Of a stretch of 64,000 nucleotides of DNA, positions 20,530-30,115 are shown one piece after another. The DNA lies in NCBI RefSeq assembly GCF_007859815.1, contig NZ_SJPH01000002.1:788766-852765 (forward strand), in the 5' to 3' direction. Made by a program: the position numbers and the translations under genes. The notes under the pieces are model-generated. The model did no database searches and was not told where the DNA came from. It saw nothing but the letters and a program-made list of their open reading frames with translations. Each line of letters begins with the position of its first letter. Position 1 is the first letter of the stretch. Origin of the DNA: Botrimarina hoheduenensis. Its GTDB lineage: Bacteria > Planctomycetota > Planctomycetia > Pirellulales > Lacipirellulaceae.

Positions 20530-22608
20530 ATGGCTAGCTCGACGACGACCGCCTCGCAGCCCATGCTGCAATTCAGCTATCCGCTCCCCTATGGAGCGAT
20601 TCTGCGTGAAGATGGCGTGCAGTTTGTGGTGTTCAGTAAGAATGCCACGGCCATGCGGATCTTGCTGTACCGCAGCCCGGCCGATCCCGAGCCCTATCGG
20701 CTGATCGAGCTCAACCCCGACACCGACCGCTGGGGCGACCTGTGGTGTGCGTTCGTGCCCGAGCTCAAGGCGGGCACGCTGTACCACTTGCAGGCCGACG
20801 GGCCTTTTGAGCCCGAACAAGGGCACCGCTTCGATCCCCATGCGCGGTTGATCGATCCGTTTGCCAAGGCGCTGGCGGGCGATTTTTTGCCCGGCACGGA
20901 TGGCGTGGTGCGGCCGCCCAAGTGTGTGGTCGTGGACGATCACTTTGACTGGGGCGGCGACCGGCACCTCTGCCGACCGCTCAGCGAGACCGTCATCTAC
21001 GAGATGCATGTCCGGGGGTTTACCAAGAGCCCCACGTCGGGTGTTGATTCGCCGGGCACTTATCTGGGCGTGATCGAGAAGATCCCCTACCTGAAATCGC
21101 TCGGCGTAACAGCGGTCGAGCTGATGCCCGTCCACGAGTTCCCCACCAACGAGAGCGATGGCACCAACACCAAGCGGGCCAACTACTGGGGCTACGACCC
21201 CATGGCCTTCTTCGCCCCGCACCGTGGCTATGCCGAAGGAACCGAACCCGGCGCGCACGTCAACGAGTTCAAGCAAATGGTCCGCGAGCTGCACGCCGCG
21301 GGCATCGAGGTGATCCTCGACGTGGTGTTCAACCACACGTCTGAGGGCAACGACCAGGGCCCCACTTTCAGCTTCAAGGGCCTCGAAAACAGCGTCTACT
21401 ACATGCTCAACGGAGACGGTTCTTATAAGAACTACTCCGGCTGCGGAAACACGGTGAACAGCAATCACCCGATCACCCGCGAGATGATTTTCCATTGCCT
21501 CCGGCACTGGGTTTACAACTACCACATCGACGGATTCCGGTTCGACCTGGCGAGCATCCTGAGCCGCAACCGGAACGGCGAACTTGTGCCCAATCCGCCG
21601 CTCGTGGAGTACATCGCCGAAGACCCGATGCTCTCGGACACCAAGATCATCGCCGAGGCGTGGGACGCGGCGGGCGCGTATCAGGTGGGGTCATTCGCCA
21701 CGCGCCGCTGGGCCGAGTGGAACGGCGCTTACCGCGACAATGTGCGTCGTTACTGGCGGGGCGATCTGGGAATGACCGGGCCCATGGCAACCCGGCTAGC
21801 GGGCTCGAGCGACCTGTACCAGTCGTCGGGACGGCAGCCCTACCACAGCATCAACTTCATCACCTCGCACGACGGCTACACGCTCAACGACCTTGTGTCG
21901 TATGAGCGTAAGCACAACCTTGCCAATGGCGAAGAAAACCGCGACGGGGATAACAACAACTACGCCGCAAACTACGGCGTAGAGGGCCCCACCCGGCGGT
22001 TGCCGATCCGCAAGCTCCGTCGGCGGCAGGCGAAGAACTTCCTCGCGACGCTGATGCTGAGCCAGGGCGTGCCGATGATGGTCTCGGGGGACGAGGTGCT
22101 CCGCACCCAGCGCGGCAACAACAACGCCTACTGTCAGGACAACGCGCTGTCGTGGTTCGACTGGCGTTTGGTCCAGCGCAACGCCGAGATGCTCCGCTTC
22201 ACGCAAGCCGTGATCGCGCTGCGGGTGCACCAGCCCACGCTGCGGCGGGCCGACTTCCTCACGGGTTCGCCGCACGGAGCGGGAGAGCTCCCGGACGTGA
22301 GCTGGTACGGCACGAACGGCCAGGTCATCGACTGGAACCACACGTTCCACAGCCTGACGTGCCTGCTGGGCCCTTCGGGGATCGACGATCCGGCGGCCCG
22401 CCACGTGCTGATTTTGATGCACTCGGGCGGTCAGCCACAGGCGTTCCAGACGCCAATCGCCGCTCGTAAGCTCGAGTGGCGGCTGGTGATCGACACGGGT
22501 GCCGATTCTCCCGCCGATGCGTTTGTCGAGTCACAAGGCCCGCTGCTCGACACGGGCATGCCGATCCGGATGGAGCACCACTCCTTGCGGGTCTACGTGG
22601 CGCGGTGA
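20530..22608 (+). CDS. glgX: Glycogen debranching enzyme GlgX
   Basis: This GH13 enzyme cuts alpha-1,6 branches of phosphorylase-limited glycogen. The N-terminal carbohydrate-binding domain includes YPLPYGAILREDGVQFVVFS. The catalytic barrel shows VILDVVFNHTSEG, DGFRFDLAS (nucleophile Asp), IIAEAWDAAG (acid/base Glu) and FITSHDG (third Asp). GDEVLRTQRGNNNAYCQDN is the GlgX-type segment. The start is unsure: in-frame GTG 20419, ATG 20470 and ATG 20530 are possible and none has a Shine-Dalgarno; 20530 keeps the family's usual N-terminus. If so, 355 bp upstream to purM hold nothing else I recognise. Confidence 0.92.
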   Translation: MASSTTTASQPMLQFSYPLPYGAILREDGVQFVVFSKNATAMRILLYRSPADPEPYRLIELNPDTDRWGDLWCAFVPELKAGTLYHLQADGPFEPEQGHRFDPHARLIDPFAKALAGDFLPGTDGVVRPPKCVVVDDHFDWGGDRHLCRPLSETVIYEMHVRGFTKSPTSGVDSPGTYLGVIEKIPYLKSLGVTAVELMPVHEFPTNESDGTNTKRANYWGYDPMAFFAPHRGYAEGTEPGAHVNEFKQMVRELHAAGIEVILDVVFNHTSEGNDQGPTFSFKGLENSVYYMLNGDGSYKNYSGCGNTVNSNHPITREMIFHCLRHWVYNYHIDGFRFDLASILSRNRNGELVPNPPLVEYIAEDPMLSDTKIIAEAWDAAGAYQVGSFATRRWAEWNGAYRDNVRRYWRGDLGMTGPMATRLAGSSDLYQSSGRQPYHSINFITSHDGYTLNDLVSYERKHNLANGEENRDGDNNNYAANYGVEGPTRRLPIRKLRRRQAKNFLATLMLSQGVPMMVSGDEVLRTQRGNNNAYCQDNALSWFDWRLVQRNAEMLRFTQAVIALRVHQPTLRRADFLTGSPHGAGELPDVSWYGTNGQVIDWNHTFHSLTCLLGPSGIDDPAARHVLILMHSGGQPQAFQTPIAARKLEWRLVIDTGADSPADAFVESQGPLLDTGMPIRMEHHSLRVYVAR

Positions 22609-22641
22609 GCCTGCTTCCCCCCCCCCAGTGCCAGGCAGGCT
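22608..22641 (+). terminator. Hairpin after glgX
   Basis: AGCCTGC (22608-22614) pairs with GCAGGCT (22635-22641), enclosing a nested C-run/G-run pairing. The stem begins at the stop codon. No T tract follows, so this is a weak call. Confidence 0.35.
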
Positions 22642-22761
22642 GGGGGCTGCGAGCGGAAGTCGGTACGATCAGAAGCGATATGATCCGGGCGGGGCGCACC
22701 ATGGCGATTGGTCGCCCCGCATCGGGCTTCCTGATTACCGCGTGAACGGCTCGCACCTCTT

Positions 22762-24021
22762 ATGAAACTCTCGATCATCGGCGTCGGTGACGACGGCCTG
22801 AACGCGGTCACCGCGGCTGCCCGTGAACGGATCCTTGGCGCCGAGAAACTGCTCGGCGATGAGCGTGCGCTCTCGCTCTTGGGCGAGGCGGCCAAGGGGC
22901 AACGCGTGCCGATCACCGGCGACCTCGAGCAAGTGGCTGCGCAGATCGAGGCGCTCGGCAACGCGACCGCCGCGATGGTTGTCTTTGGCGATCCGATGTT
23001 CTACGGGCTCGCCCGGTTCTTGACGGACCGTTTTGGCAAGGACCGCTTCGAGGTGTTGCCGCATGTGAGCAGCATGCAGCTCGCCTTTGCCCGCGTGATG
23101 GAGAGCTGGGACGAGGCCTATTTGACGGACGTCTCGCAGCATCCCTTGCCGACGATTGTCGATCGGATCCGCACGGCGCAGAAGGTGGGGCTCTTCACAA
23201 CCGACCGGGTCGGTCCGGCCCAGGTTGCACAGTCGCTGCTGAACAAGCGGGTTGATTACTTCACCGCTTACGTTTGTGAGAATTTGGGCGCGCGCGACGA
23301 GCGGGTCACACGCGGCGAGCTGAGCGAGATTGCCACCGGCGACTTCGGCGCGCTGAACGTGATGATCCTCATCCGCAAGCCCGATGCCCCGGACCGACCG
23401 CGCGACGCGATCGGTCGGCGGTTGTTCGGCAATCCGGACGACGCCTTCTTGCAAGCCAAACCCAAGCAAGGCCTGCTCACTCCGGCAGAAATCCGCTCGC
23501 TCGCCCTGGCGCAAATGGATATCGCCCCGGGCAGTATCGTGTGGGATGTCGGGGCGGGCTCGGGTAGTGTGAGTGTCGAAGCGGCTCAACTCGCGGTTGA
23601 CGGTGCCGTGTACGCCATCGAGATGGACCCCGAGGATCACGAGCTGATCACCAAGAACGCCGAGCGGTTTGGAGCCGGCAACGTGCTGCCGATCCTCGGC
23701 AAAGCCCCCGACGCCTGGAAGACGCTGCCCGACCCCGATTGCGTGTTTATCGCGGGTGCTGGTCGAGAGGTGATCAACCTCGCGACGGCCGCCTACGGTC
23801 GGCTCCGCAGCGGTGGCCGCCTAGTGGTTAACATGATCGCCATCGACAACCTGGCCGCGGTCCGCAGCGCGATCCTCGAGGCCGCCAGCGGATCGTCCGC
23901 CACCGGCGACGTGAGCCTGAACGTGTGGATGGTCAACATCGCCCGTGGTGCCGACCAGCTCGAACGCCTGACCTTCGAAGCCGTGAAGCCGAACTTCTTG
24001 TTAGCGGCAGTTAAGGGGTAA
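22762..24021 (+). CDS. cobL: Precorrin-6Y C5,15-methyltransferase (decarboxylating)
   Basis: This 419-residue fusion combines CbiE and CbiT. The N-terminal half (about 1-205) is a tetrapyrrole methylase with IGVGDDGLNAV and MVVFGDPMFYGLAR. The C-terminal half (about 230-419) is a Rossmann methyltransferase with VWDVGAGSGSVSVEAA. It would methylate C5 and C15 and decarboxylate a corrin precursor with S-adenosylmethionine. No other cobalamin gene is near, so this is an isolated pathway gene here. Confidence 0.9.
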   Translation: MKLSIIGVGDDGLNAVTAAARERILGAEKLLGDERALSLLGEAAKGQRVPITGDLEQVAAQIEALGNATAAMVVFGDPMFYGLARFLTDRFGKDRFEVLPHVSSMQLAFARVMESWDEAYLTDVSQHPLPTIVDRIRTAQKVGLFTTDRVGPAQVAQSLLNKRVDYFTAYVCENLGARDERVTRGELSEIATGDFGALNVMILIRKPDAPDRPRDAIGRRLFGNPDDAFLQAKPKQGLLTPAEIRSLALAQMDIAPGSIVWDVGAGSGSVSVEAAQLAVDGAVYAIEMDPEDHELITKNAERFGAGNVLPILGKAPDAWKTLPDPDCVFIAGAGREVINLATAAYGRLRSGGRLVVNMIAIDNLAAVRSAILEAASGSSATGDVSLNVWMVNIARGADQLERLTFEAVKPNFLLAAVKG

Positions 24022-24098
24022 TCAGCAACGTAGCTTCAAGACCGCGCTCCACACGCGACGCCGGATCGTCCGCCCCCCTGCTTTTTTGGGTCCGACAA

Positions 24099-24962
24099 GT
24101 GCTCCTCCCGCCCGACCTTATCGCCCAGCTCCAACGGCTTGAGCTTGTCACGCGCAAGGTGTTTCGCGGGCGGATGAAGGGGGAGCGTCGCAGTCAGCGG
24201 AAGGGGCAGAGTGTCGAGTTCGCTGATTTTCGCAACTATGTCCCGGGCGACGACCTGCGGGCCCTCGACTGGAACCTCTACGCGCGACTCGACAAGCTCA
24301 TCATCAAGCTGTTCCTCGAAGAAGAGGACCTGCACTTCTACACGCTGATCGACGCCAGCCCGAGCATGGCGTTCGGCGAGCCGACCAAGCTCGACCACGC
24401 CAAGCAGATCGCCGCGGCGCTGGGCTATATCGGACTGGTGCGGGCTGACCGTATCCGCATCGAGACGCTCGGCGGCAAGCAGAGCCCCGTGCTACGCGGC
24501 CGCAAGAGTCTATCGCGGATGGTCGAATACCTGGAGGGCATCGAGCCGGAGGAGTCGGCCACGCTGGAGGAGGGGGTCAAAGGTTTTTGCCTACGAAACG
24601 CCGGGCGCGGCGTGGTGGTGCTGCTCACGGATCTGATGGACAAGCAGGGATATGAGTCGGCTCTCAGGTATCTGGTCGCTCAACGGATGGACGTTTACGT
24701 GATTCAGGTGCTCAGCCAAGAAGAGATCGATCCGGCGGTGGTTGGCGATCTGCGGCTAGTCGATTGCGAAGACGACGACGAAGCGGAAGTGACCATCACG
24801 GCTCCGCTCCTGGCCCGCTACAAGCAGACACTCGAAGCGTTCACCGGCGGCGCGCAGCACTATTGCAGCAAACGCGGCATGAGCTACCTGCTGACGAGTA
24901 ATGAAACGCCGGTGAAGGACCTCGTGGGATCGTATCTCCGGCGCCGAGGGCTGGTGCGATGA
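24099..24962 (+). CDS. DUF58 domain protein
   Basis: This 287-residue cytosolic protein has the DUF58 signature RSQRKGQSVEFADFRNYVPGDD, with the following LRALDWNLYARLDKL, and a VWA-like fold with LIDASPSMAFGEP. Members usually work with a MoxR AAA+ ATPase and BatA-like VWA membrane proteins. Here a BatA-like gene follows 85 bp downstream, but no moxR is visible. Start GTG 24099. The exact function is unknown. Confidence 0.88.
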   Translation: MLLPPDLIAQLQRLELVTRKVFRGRMKGERRSQRKGQSVEFADFRNYVPGDDLRALDWNLYARLDKLIIKLFLEEEDLHFYTLIDASPSMAFGEPTKLDHAKQIAAALGYIGLVRADRIRIETLGGKQSPVLRGRKSLSRMVEYLEGIEPEESATLEEGVKGFCLRNAGRGVVVLLTDLMDKQGYESALRYLVAQRMDVYVIQVLSQEEIDPAVVGDLRLVDCEDDDEAEVTITAPLLARYKQTLEAFTGGAQHYCSKRGMSYLLTSNETPVKDLVGSYLRRRGLVR

Positions 24963-25047
24963 CGCCTTCGCTGCGATCAACACCAATCGCTCGGCAACAA
25001 GACGCGCTCCGGACCCCAACGCGTGCGGCCCGTACGGGTGAGCCGGC

Positions 25048-27123
25048 ATGAATGAGCTTTTCCGCAACACGCTGACCCCCGCTCAGTGGGCGATAATCGC
25101 GGCGGTGCCGCCGGCGATCTTGGCGCTATACTTTTTGAAGTTGCGTCGTCAGCCGCTGGAGGTGCCCAGCACCTATCTGTGGAGCAAGACGATCGAAGAC
25201 CTGCGGGTCAACAGCCTGTGGCAACGGCTCCGGCAGAGCTTCTTGCTCTTCTTGCAGTTGCTGCTCGTGGCGCTCGCGATCCTGGCGCTGCTGCGCCCCG
25301 GCTGGCAGGGAACCGACCTCTCTGGTCAGCGGCTCGTGTTTGTGATCGACAACTCGGCAAGCATGTCGACCAAGGATGCGGGAGACGATGGCGACGAATC
25401 ACGGCTCGACGTGGCCAAGGCGCGGGTCGCCGGGCTTCTTGATCAGATGGACCGGACGATGTCGGCCATGATTGTGTCGTTCACCGCGGAGCCCAACGTG
25501 GTTCAGCAGTTTACGAGCAATGTCCGGCTGCTGAAGGAGCGGCTCGCGACGGTTGAACCGACCGCCGAGGGAACCGACCTGACCGGTGCCTTGCAGCTCG
25601 CCAGTGGGCTTGCGAATCCAACCGGCCTGAGCGTTCAAGAAGGTGCCCCCGAACAAGAGGTCGTCGCCCCCGAGCCGGCCACGCTGTTCATTCTCAGCGA
25701 CGGCAAGTTCGACGACGTGGATGACTTTTCCCTGGGCAACCTCGAACCGGTTTATGTACCGCTGGGTTCGCCCGAGACGGCCAATCTGGCGATCACGGCC
25801 CTCACCACGCGTTCCAGCGAAGCGGTGCCAGGAGAACGACAGGCGTTCTTGCAGGTGGCAAACTTCTCGACCGAGCCGGTCGAAGCGATCGCCGAGTTGC
25901 GGCTCGACGGCCGTGTGATCGATGCCAAACGGCTGGCCATCGAGGCCGGCGGCGTCGCCGGTGCCCTCTTCCCGCTCGATCGAGACGGAGCTGCTACCGG
26001 CGGCGTGCTCGAAGCCCGGCTGGCCGATGCCACGCTGGCCGCTGTTGATGATCGCTTGACGCTCGACAACCAAGCCTCAGTGGGGCTCAACGATCCGCGG
26101 GGGGGGCGTGTTCTGCTGGTCACTCCTGGCAATGTTGCCATTGAACAATCGCTGGCGACGGGTCGCACCAGTCGGCTAGGACTCGTCGAGACCCTTATGC
26201 CCGAGGCCCTCAAGACGCCGCAGCATCAGCGGCTTGCCGCGGCGGGGGCCTTCGACCTGATCATTTACGATCGTTGCCAACCGACCGAGATGCCGAGGGC
26301 CAATACGGTTTTTGTTGGCTCCACACCGCCGACCGAGGCCTGGCAACCGCGCGACGAGGAGAAAAAAATCTTGAAGCCAGTGACCGTGGTCGCTCCGCAA
26401 GTGATCGACTGGAATCGAGTGCACCCGCTGTTTGCCAATGCCGAACTGGGAAACTTCGATATCGTCGAGTCGCAGATTGTGACTCCGCCGGTGGGGGGCG
26501 TTGCGCTGATCGATGCGTCCGAAGGGCCGCTCGCCGCGATCGGGCCGCGTGATGCTTACGAAGACCTTGTGCTGGGATTCGCGATCCTCATCGAGAGCGA
26601 GGGCCGCGTGCAGCGCAACACGGATTGGATCAATCGCCACAGCTTTCCGACTTTCTGGCTGAACACGCTGGAGTACTTTGTCGGAGGCAGCGACGGGCAA
26701 ACGCCCAGCCTGCAGGCAGGCCAAACCATCGAGATCGCGCCGCGCGATCCGACCCTAACATCGATCACGCTTGTGGATCCCACGGGCGTACGCAGCGAGC
26801 TGACGCGCCGCAGCGCGCAGCCCTTTGTCTGGCAAGCGGGCAGCAAGCTGGGGGTGTATCGTGTCCTCGAAGCGGGAGACGAGACCCAGCGGTTCGCCGT
26901 CAACTTGCTGGACCGCCGGGAGAGCGACGTCCGGCTCCGCCTCGGCACTCCCGACCAAGAGAAACAAGCCCAGATCGCTTCGGTCCGGATTGGCAACATC
27001 ACCGTGGCGGCCAAAGCCGGCGCGGCCCCCTCGCGGCAAGAAATCTGGAAACCGCTGCTCGTGGCCGCCCTCGTACTGCTGCTCGTAGAGTGGTACCTGT
27101 ACCACCGCCGGGTGGCACTCTGA
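25048..27123 (+). CDS. BatA-like membrane protein with VWA domain
   Basis: This 691-residue protein starts with a BatA-type N-terminus: a membrane helix (WAIIAAVPPAILALYFL) followed by KLRRQPLEVPSTYLW, then a second helix around residue 70. The VWA domain has the metal-site motif FVIDNSASMSTKD. A long extracytoplasmic region follows and a C-terminal helix (LLVAALVLLLVEWYLYHRR) anchors the end. It probably forms a pair with the preceding DUF58 protein at the membrane. Confidence 0.85.
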   Translation: MNELFRNTLTPAQWAIIAAVPPAILALYFLKLRRQPLEVPSTYLWSKTIEDLRVNSLWQRLRQSFLLFLQLLLVALAILALLRPGWQGTDLSGQRLVFVIDNSASMSTKDAGDDGDESRLDVAKARVAGLLDQMDRTMSAMIVSFTAEPNVVQQFTSNVRLLKERLATVEPTAEGTDLTGALQLASGLANPTGLSVQEGAPEQEVVAPEPATLFILSDGKFDDVDDFSLGNLEPVYVPLGSPETANLAITALTTRSSEAVPGERQAFLQVANFSTEPVEAIAELRLDGRVIDAKRLAIEAGGVAGALFPLDRDGAATGGVLEARLADATLAAVDDRLTLDNQASVGLNDPRGGRVLLVTPGNVAIEQSLATGRTSRLGLVETLMPEALKTPQHQRLAAAGAFDLIIYDRCQPTEMPRANTVFVGSTPPTEAWQPRDEEKKILKPVTVVAPQVIDWNRVHPLFANAELGNFDIVESQIVTPPVGGVALIDASEGPLAAIGPRDAYEDLVLGFAILIESEGRVQRNTDWINRHSFPTFWLNTLEYFVGGSDGQTPSLQAGQTIEIAPRDPTLTSITLVDPTGVRSELTRRSAQPFVWQAGSKLGVYRVLEAGDETQRFAVNLLDRRESDVRLRLGTPDQEKQAQIASVRIGNITVAAKAGAAPSRQEIWKPLLVAALVLLLVEWYLYHRRVAL

Positions 27124-27205
27124 GCAGCGTGGCTGCTGAGCGACTCCTTGGGCTACGCACGGAGCCCTCCGCAGTTGCCGTTGATCAGGAGCCTGCGCGA
27201 ATCGG

Positions 27206-27267
27206 AGGCCTGATAGCGCTACTTGATGCCTGCTGTGGCTTGGAGTAGCGTCGGTTAGGCCTTTTTT
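27206..27267 (+). terminator. Rho-independent terminator after the VWA gene
   Basis: AGGCCT (27206-27211) and CGCTAC (27217-27222) pair with GTAGCG (27245-27250) and AGGCCT (27257-27262), giving a two-part stem with an internal loop. A run of T follows directly (27262-27267). The remaining intergenic DNA to 27378 is AT-richer and probably holds the promoter of the next gene. Confidence 0.6.
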
Positions 27268-27378
27268 ACGTGTAATCGGTCGCTCACCGCAAATATAGAA
27301 TATAGAGGGTGATGACGTCTTACCGTCTACCGGATGACGCCGTCGGTCCTTTTTCTTCTCTCTTGTAAGACACTTCTC

Positions 27379-28713
27379 ATGCCACACGACCGCACTGATA
27401 CGCTCGCATCCAGCCGGCGCCGGTTTCTTGCTTCTGCCGCCGCGACGGGCGGCGTGCTCGCCGCGAGCCGAGTTCTTTCGCAAGACGCCCCGCTCGCAGG
27501 GGTTCACGCGGCGGGCGATTCACGGCTGCGGGTGGGAGTAATCGGCTCAGGCAATCGAGGTCGTGGAGCGGCGCAAGACGCCCTCGAAGCGGGCGAAGAC
27601 GTGGTGATTGTGGCGATGGCCGACGCCTTCCAAGATCGTCTGGAAGATGCCGTCTCGCTTCTTCAGAGAGCTTTTCCAGAACGCGTTGAGGTGCCGAAAG
27701 AGCGTCAGTTTGTTGGCTTCGATGCGTACCAGAGCGTGCTTGCCTGCGACTTGGACCTCGTCATCCTCGCGACACCGCCCGGGTTTCGGCCGATTCATTT
27801 TGAAGCCGCCGTTGATGCTGGCAAGCACGTGTTCATGGAGAAGCCGGTCGCGGTGGATGCCCCCGGCGTGCGGCGCGTGCTGGAAGCCGGCCGCAAGGCA
27901 CAAGCGAAGCGGCTCGCCGTCGGAGTCGGCTTGCAGCGTCGCCACGAGCAGCACTATTTGCAAACGATCGAAAAAATTCACGCCGGGGCCCTCGGTGGCG
28001 ATCCGCTATACACCCGCGTGTATTGGAACGGCGGTGGTGTGTGGACTCGACCGCGAAGGCCCGAACAGACCGAGATGGAGTACCAGATGCGCAACTGGTA
28101 CTACTTCAATTGGCTGTGCGGCGATCACATCGTCGAACAACACATCCACAACCTGGATGTCGGAAACTGGGTCATGAACGCAACGCCCGTTGAGGCCCGC
28201 GGGATGGGGGGCCGCCAGGTTCGCACCGGCATCGATAACGGCGAGATCTTCGACCACCACACCGTCGAATATACCTACGCCGATGGCTCCACGATGATGA
28301 GCCAGTGCCGCCACATTCCCGGTACCTGGACCTCAGTCAACGAGTTTGCGCACGGCCCCACGGGCTCGTGCCACGTGGGCAACGGCATTTTCCTCGATCG
28401 ACAGGGCAAGACCGTGAGCCGACTCAAGCGTCCGTTTAAAACGGGCTACGGGACCGAGCATGCCGATCTGCAAGCCTCGATCCGAGCGAACAACCCCTAC
28501 AACGAGACCTCGATTGGGGCCGAGGCCACGCTAACGGCCATCATGGGGCGGATGGCGACCTACTCCGGCCAAGTCATCAAATGGGACGAGGCGATGAACT
28601 CGTCGATAAGCCTGGCCCCCGAGCGGTACGCCTTCGACGCCACACCGCCGGTGCTGCCCGATTCGGACGGTCGTTACCCGATCGCCGAGCCCGGCAAAAC
28701 CGTCACGGTTTGA
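27379..28713 (+). CDS. Tat-exported Gfo/Idh/MocA-family oxidoreductase
   Basis: This 444-residue protein has a twin-arginine signal (SRRRFLASAAATGGVLAASRV). The mature part begins with the Rossmann motif LRVGVIGSGNRGRGAAQ, has HVFMEKPVAVD with its catalytic-region Lys, and a C-terminal substrate domain with CGDHIVEQHIHNLDV. Such exported enzymes oxidise sugars or inositols with a bound NAD(P), and they are abundant in planctomycetes. The start ATG 27379 is chosen over an upstream in-frame ATG (27334) because the Arg pair then lies close to the N-terminus. Substrate unknown. Confidence 0.88.
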   Translation: MPHDRTDTLASSRRRFLASAAATGGVLAASRVLSQDAPLAGVHAAGDSRLRVGVIGSGNRGRGAAQDALEAGEDVVIVAMADAFQDRLEDAVSLLQRAFPERVEVPKERQFVGFDAYQSVLACDLDLVILATPPGFRPIHFEAAVDAGKHVFMEKPVAVDAPGVRRVLEAGRKAQAKRLAVGVGLQRRHEQHYLQTIEKIHAGALGGDPLYTRVYWNGGGVWTRPRRPEQTEMEYQMRNWYYFNWLCGDHIVEQHIHNLDVGNWVMNATPVEARGMGGRQVRTGIDNGEIFDHHTVEYTYADGSTMMSQCRHIPGTWTSVNEFAHGPTGSCHVGNGIFLDRQGKTVSRLKRPFKTGYGTEHADLQASIRANNPYNETSIGAEATLTAIMGRMATYSGQVIKWDEAMNSSISLAPERYAFDATPPVLPDSDGRYPIAEPGKTVTV

Positions 28714-28857
28714 CTTCCAGCGGCCTTTACCCAGAAACCGCACGTTGGACCGAACCCGACTCAACCAACGCTGCGTAGCGTGGTATAGTTTTCAGAACGT
28801 AAAGTGCTCCCCACGCAGGTTCGTCCGACGAACGGGTGGGGGCAAATGACAAAGCGA

Positions 28858-28939
<82 letters not shown>

Positions 28940-28980
28940 CTCGTATGGGCTGCGGTGTCCGGCTTGGGGCCGGGCACCGC

Positions 28981-29424
28981 ATGCTCTGGCTGCTGGCATG
29001 CGCCGCGGCCCTTCATTCTCTGCTGGCAATCGCGCCGTCCGTACGGGCTCACAGCGAGTTTCAGAAAGAATTCCTCCGCACCTATGCGGGCAAGGACGCG
29101 GACAGGGGCTTCCGCACGCTTGCCAAGAAGGCCAAGTGCTACGCTTGCCACCAAGGCAAAGAGGATCGCACCAACTACAACGTCTACGGCCAAGCCCTGA
29201 CCGCCCATCTGACCGAAGACGATCGGAAAGACAAAAAGAAGATCGTCGCGGCGCTGCGCACCGTCGAGCAAGAACCGATCGATTCGGCCGACGAAACGTC
29301 GGGAACTTTCGGAGAGCGCTTGCTGCGGAACGAGTTGCCCGGCGGCTCGATCGAGGACGCGAAGGTCGAGCCGCCGAAAAAGGCCAACGACGATTCGGAG
29401 ACGCCCCCACCGGCCGAGGGCTGA
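28981..29424 (+). CDS. Exported CxxCH protein, first of a tandem pair
   Basis: This 147-residue protein has a signal peptide (MLWLLACAAALHSLLAIAPSVRA), then FQKEFLRTYAGK and the haem-binding type motif CYACH in AKCYACHQGK. A conserved YGQALTAHL and a C-terminal GTFGERLLRNELPGGS follow, with an acidic/Pro tail. One haem c may be bound, although no distal Met is obvious. An ATG at 28945 would start within six bases of the tRNA end and is less likely. It is about half identical to the next gene; I know no name for this family. Confidence 0.75.
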   Translation: MLWLLACAAALHSLLAIAPSVRAHSEFQKEFLRTYAGKDADRGFRTLAKKAKCYACHQGKEDRTNYNVYGQALTAHLTEDDRKDKKKIVAALRTVEQEPIDSADETSGTFGERLLRNELPGGSIEDAKVEPPKKANDDSETPPPAEG

Positions 29425-29538
29425 CGAAGCGCGGGGGGTTCGTTCCCCCGCGTGGACGCACAGCGCCGCAGAACTAGCGTTTATTGGACCACCCGGTCTT
29501 CCTATCCAAGCCTCCCCGCCAGCAAAAGTTACTTCACC

Positions 29539-29961
29539 ATGATCCGTGCGTTCTCGTTGCGTGCTGCCTGGACTCGGACCGCTATTGCGGTCGCCCTCGT
29601 CGCGCTAGTGCCGCTGCCGGGTGCCGAGGCTTTCCCGCAGTTCCAAAAAGAGTTCTTGACCAAGTACGCCGACGGTACCGACGCGGCGTTTACCGACACC
29701 GCGAAAGAAGCCAAGTGCTTCGTTTGTCACCAGGGCAAAAACAAGAAAAATCGCAACGCCTACGGCCAAGCGTTAGAAGCTTACCTCGGCAAGAAAGACA
29801 AGAAGGACGTTGAAAAGATCGTCGCGGCGCTTGAGACGGTTGCCGCCGAATCCTCCAACGCCGAGGCGGAAGGGGCCCCCACGTTTGGCGAGTTGATCGC
29901 CGAGGGGCGTCTGCCCGGGGGAACGCTTGAAGAGGCACAGCAAGAGCCGTCGGAAGACTGA
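29539..29961 (+). CDS. Exported CxxCH protein, second of a tandem pair
   Basis: This 140-residue paralogue has a signal peptide (TAIAVALVALVPLPGAEA), the same FQKEFLTKYAD opening, and CFVCH in AKCFVCHQGK. NAYGQALEAYL, KKIVAALE-like and PTFGELIAEGRLPGGT repeat the shared pattern. It lies 114 bp after its partner, with a strong terminator behind. Both probably act in the periplasm, perhaps as small mono-haem electron carriers or as non-haem relatives. Confidence 0.75.
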   Translation: MIRAFSLRAAWTRTAIAVALVALVPLPGAEAFPQFQKEFLTKYADGTDAAFTDTAKEAKCFVCHQGKNKKNRNAYGQALEAYLGKKDKKDVEKIVAALETVAAESSNAEAEGAPTFGELIAEGRLPGGTLEEAQQEPSED

Positions 29962-29992
29962 AGCCGGCTCCGCAGCGCTCCACAAAAACTAC

Positions 29993-30031
29993 GAGCCCCG
30001 CGTCGCTCGGTTAGCGACGCGGGGCTCATTT
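29993..30031 (+). terminator. Terminator after the CxxCH pair
   Basis: GAGCCCCGCGTCGCT (29993-30007) and AGCGACGCGGGGCTC (30013-30027) form a perfect 15-bp stem with a 5-nt loop, followed by ATTT. Confidence 0.85.
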
Positions 30032-30087
30032 CGTACGGCTCTTTGCCAAGCTGGCGTATCCTAGCCGCGGCACTTAAGCCCCCGCCT

Positions 30088-30113
30088 GCTCAGGCCCGAC
30101 GCTCAGGCCCGAC
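30088..30113 (-). repeat. 13-bp tandem duplication at the 3' end of the epimerase gene
   Basis: GCTCAGGCCCGAC is present at 30088-30100 and 30101-30113. A diverged partial third copy (GCTTAGG) carries the stop codon of the aldose epimerase at 30116-30118. Confidence 0.75.
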
Positions 30114-30115
30114 GC

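Noticed and set aside
20452..21525. A 357-residue antisense frame in glgX
   Set aside because: No domain is recognisable, and the sense frame carries all GH13 catalytic motifs.
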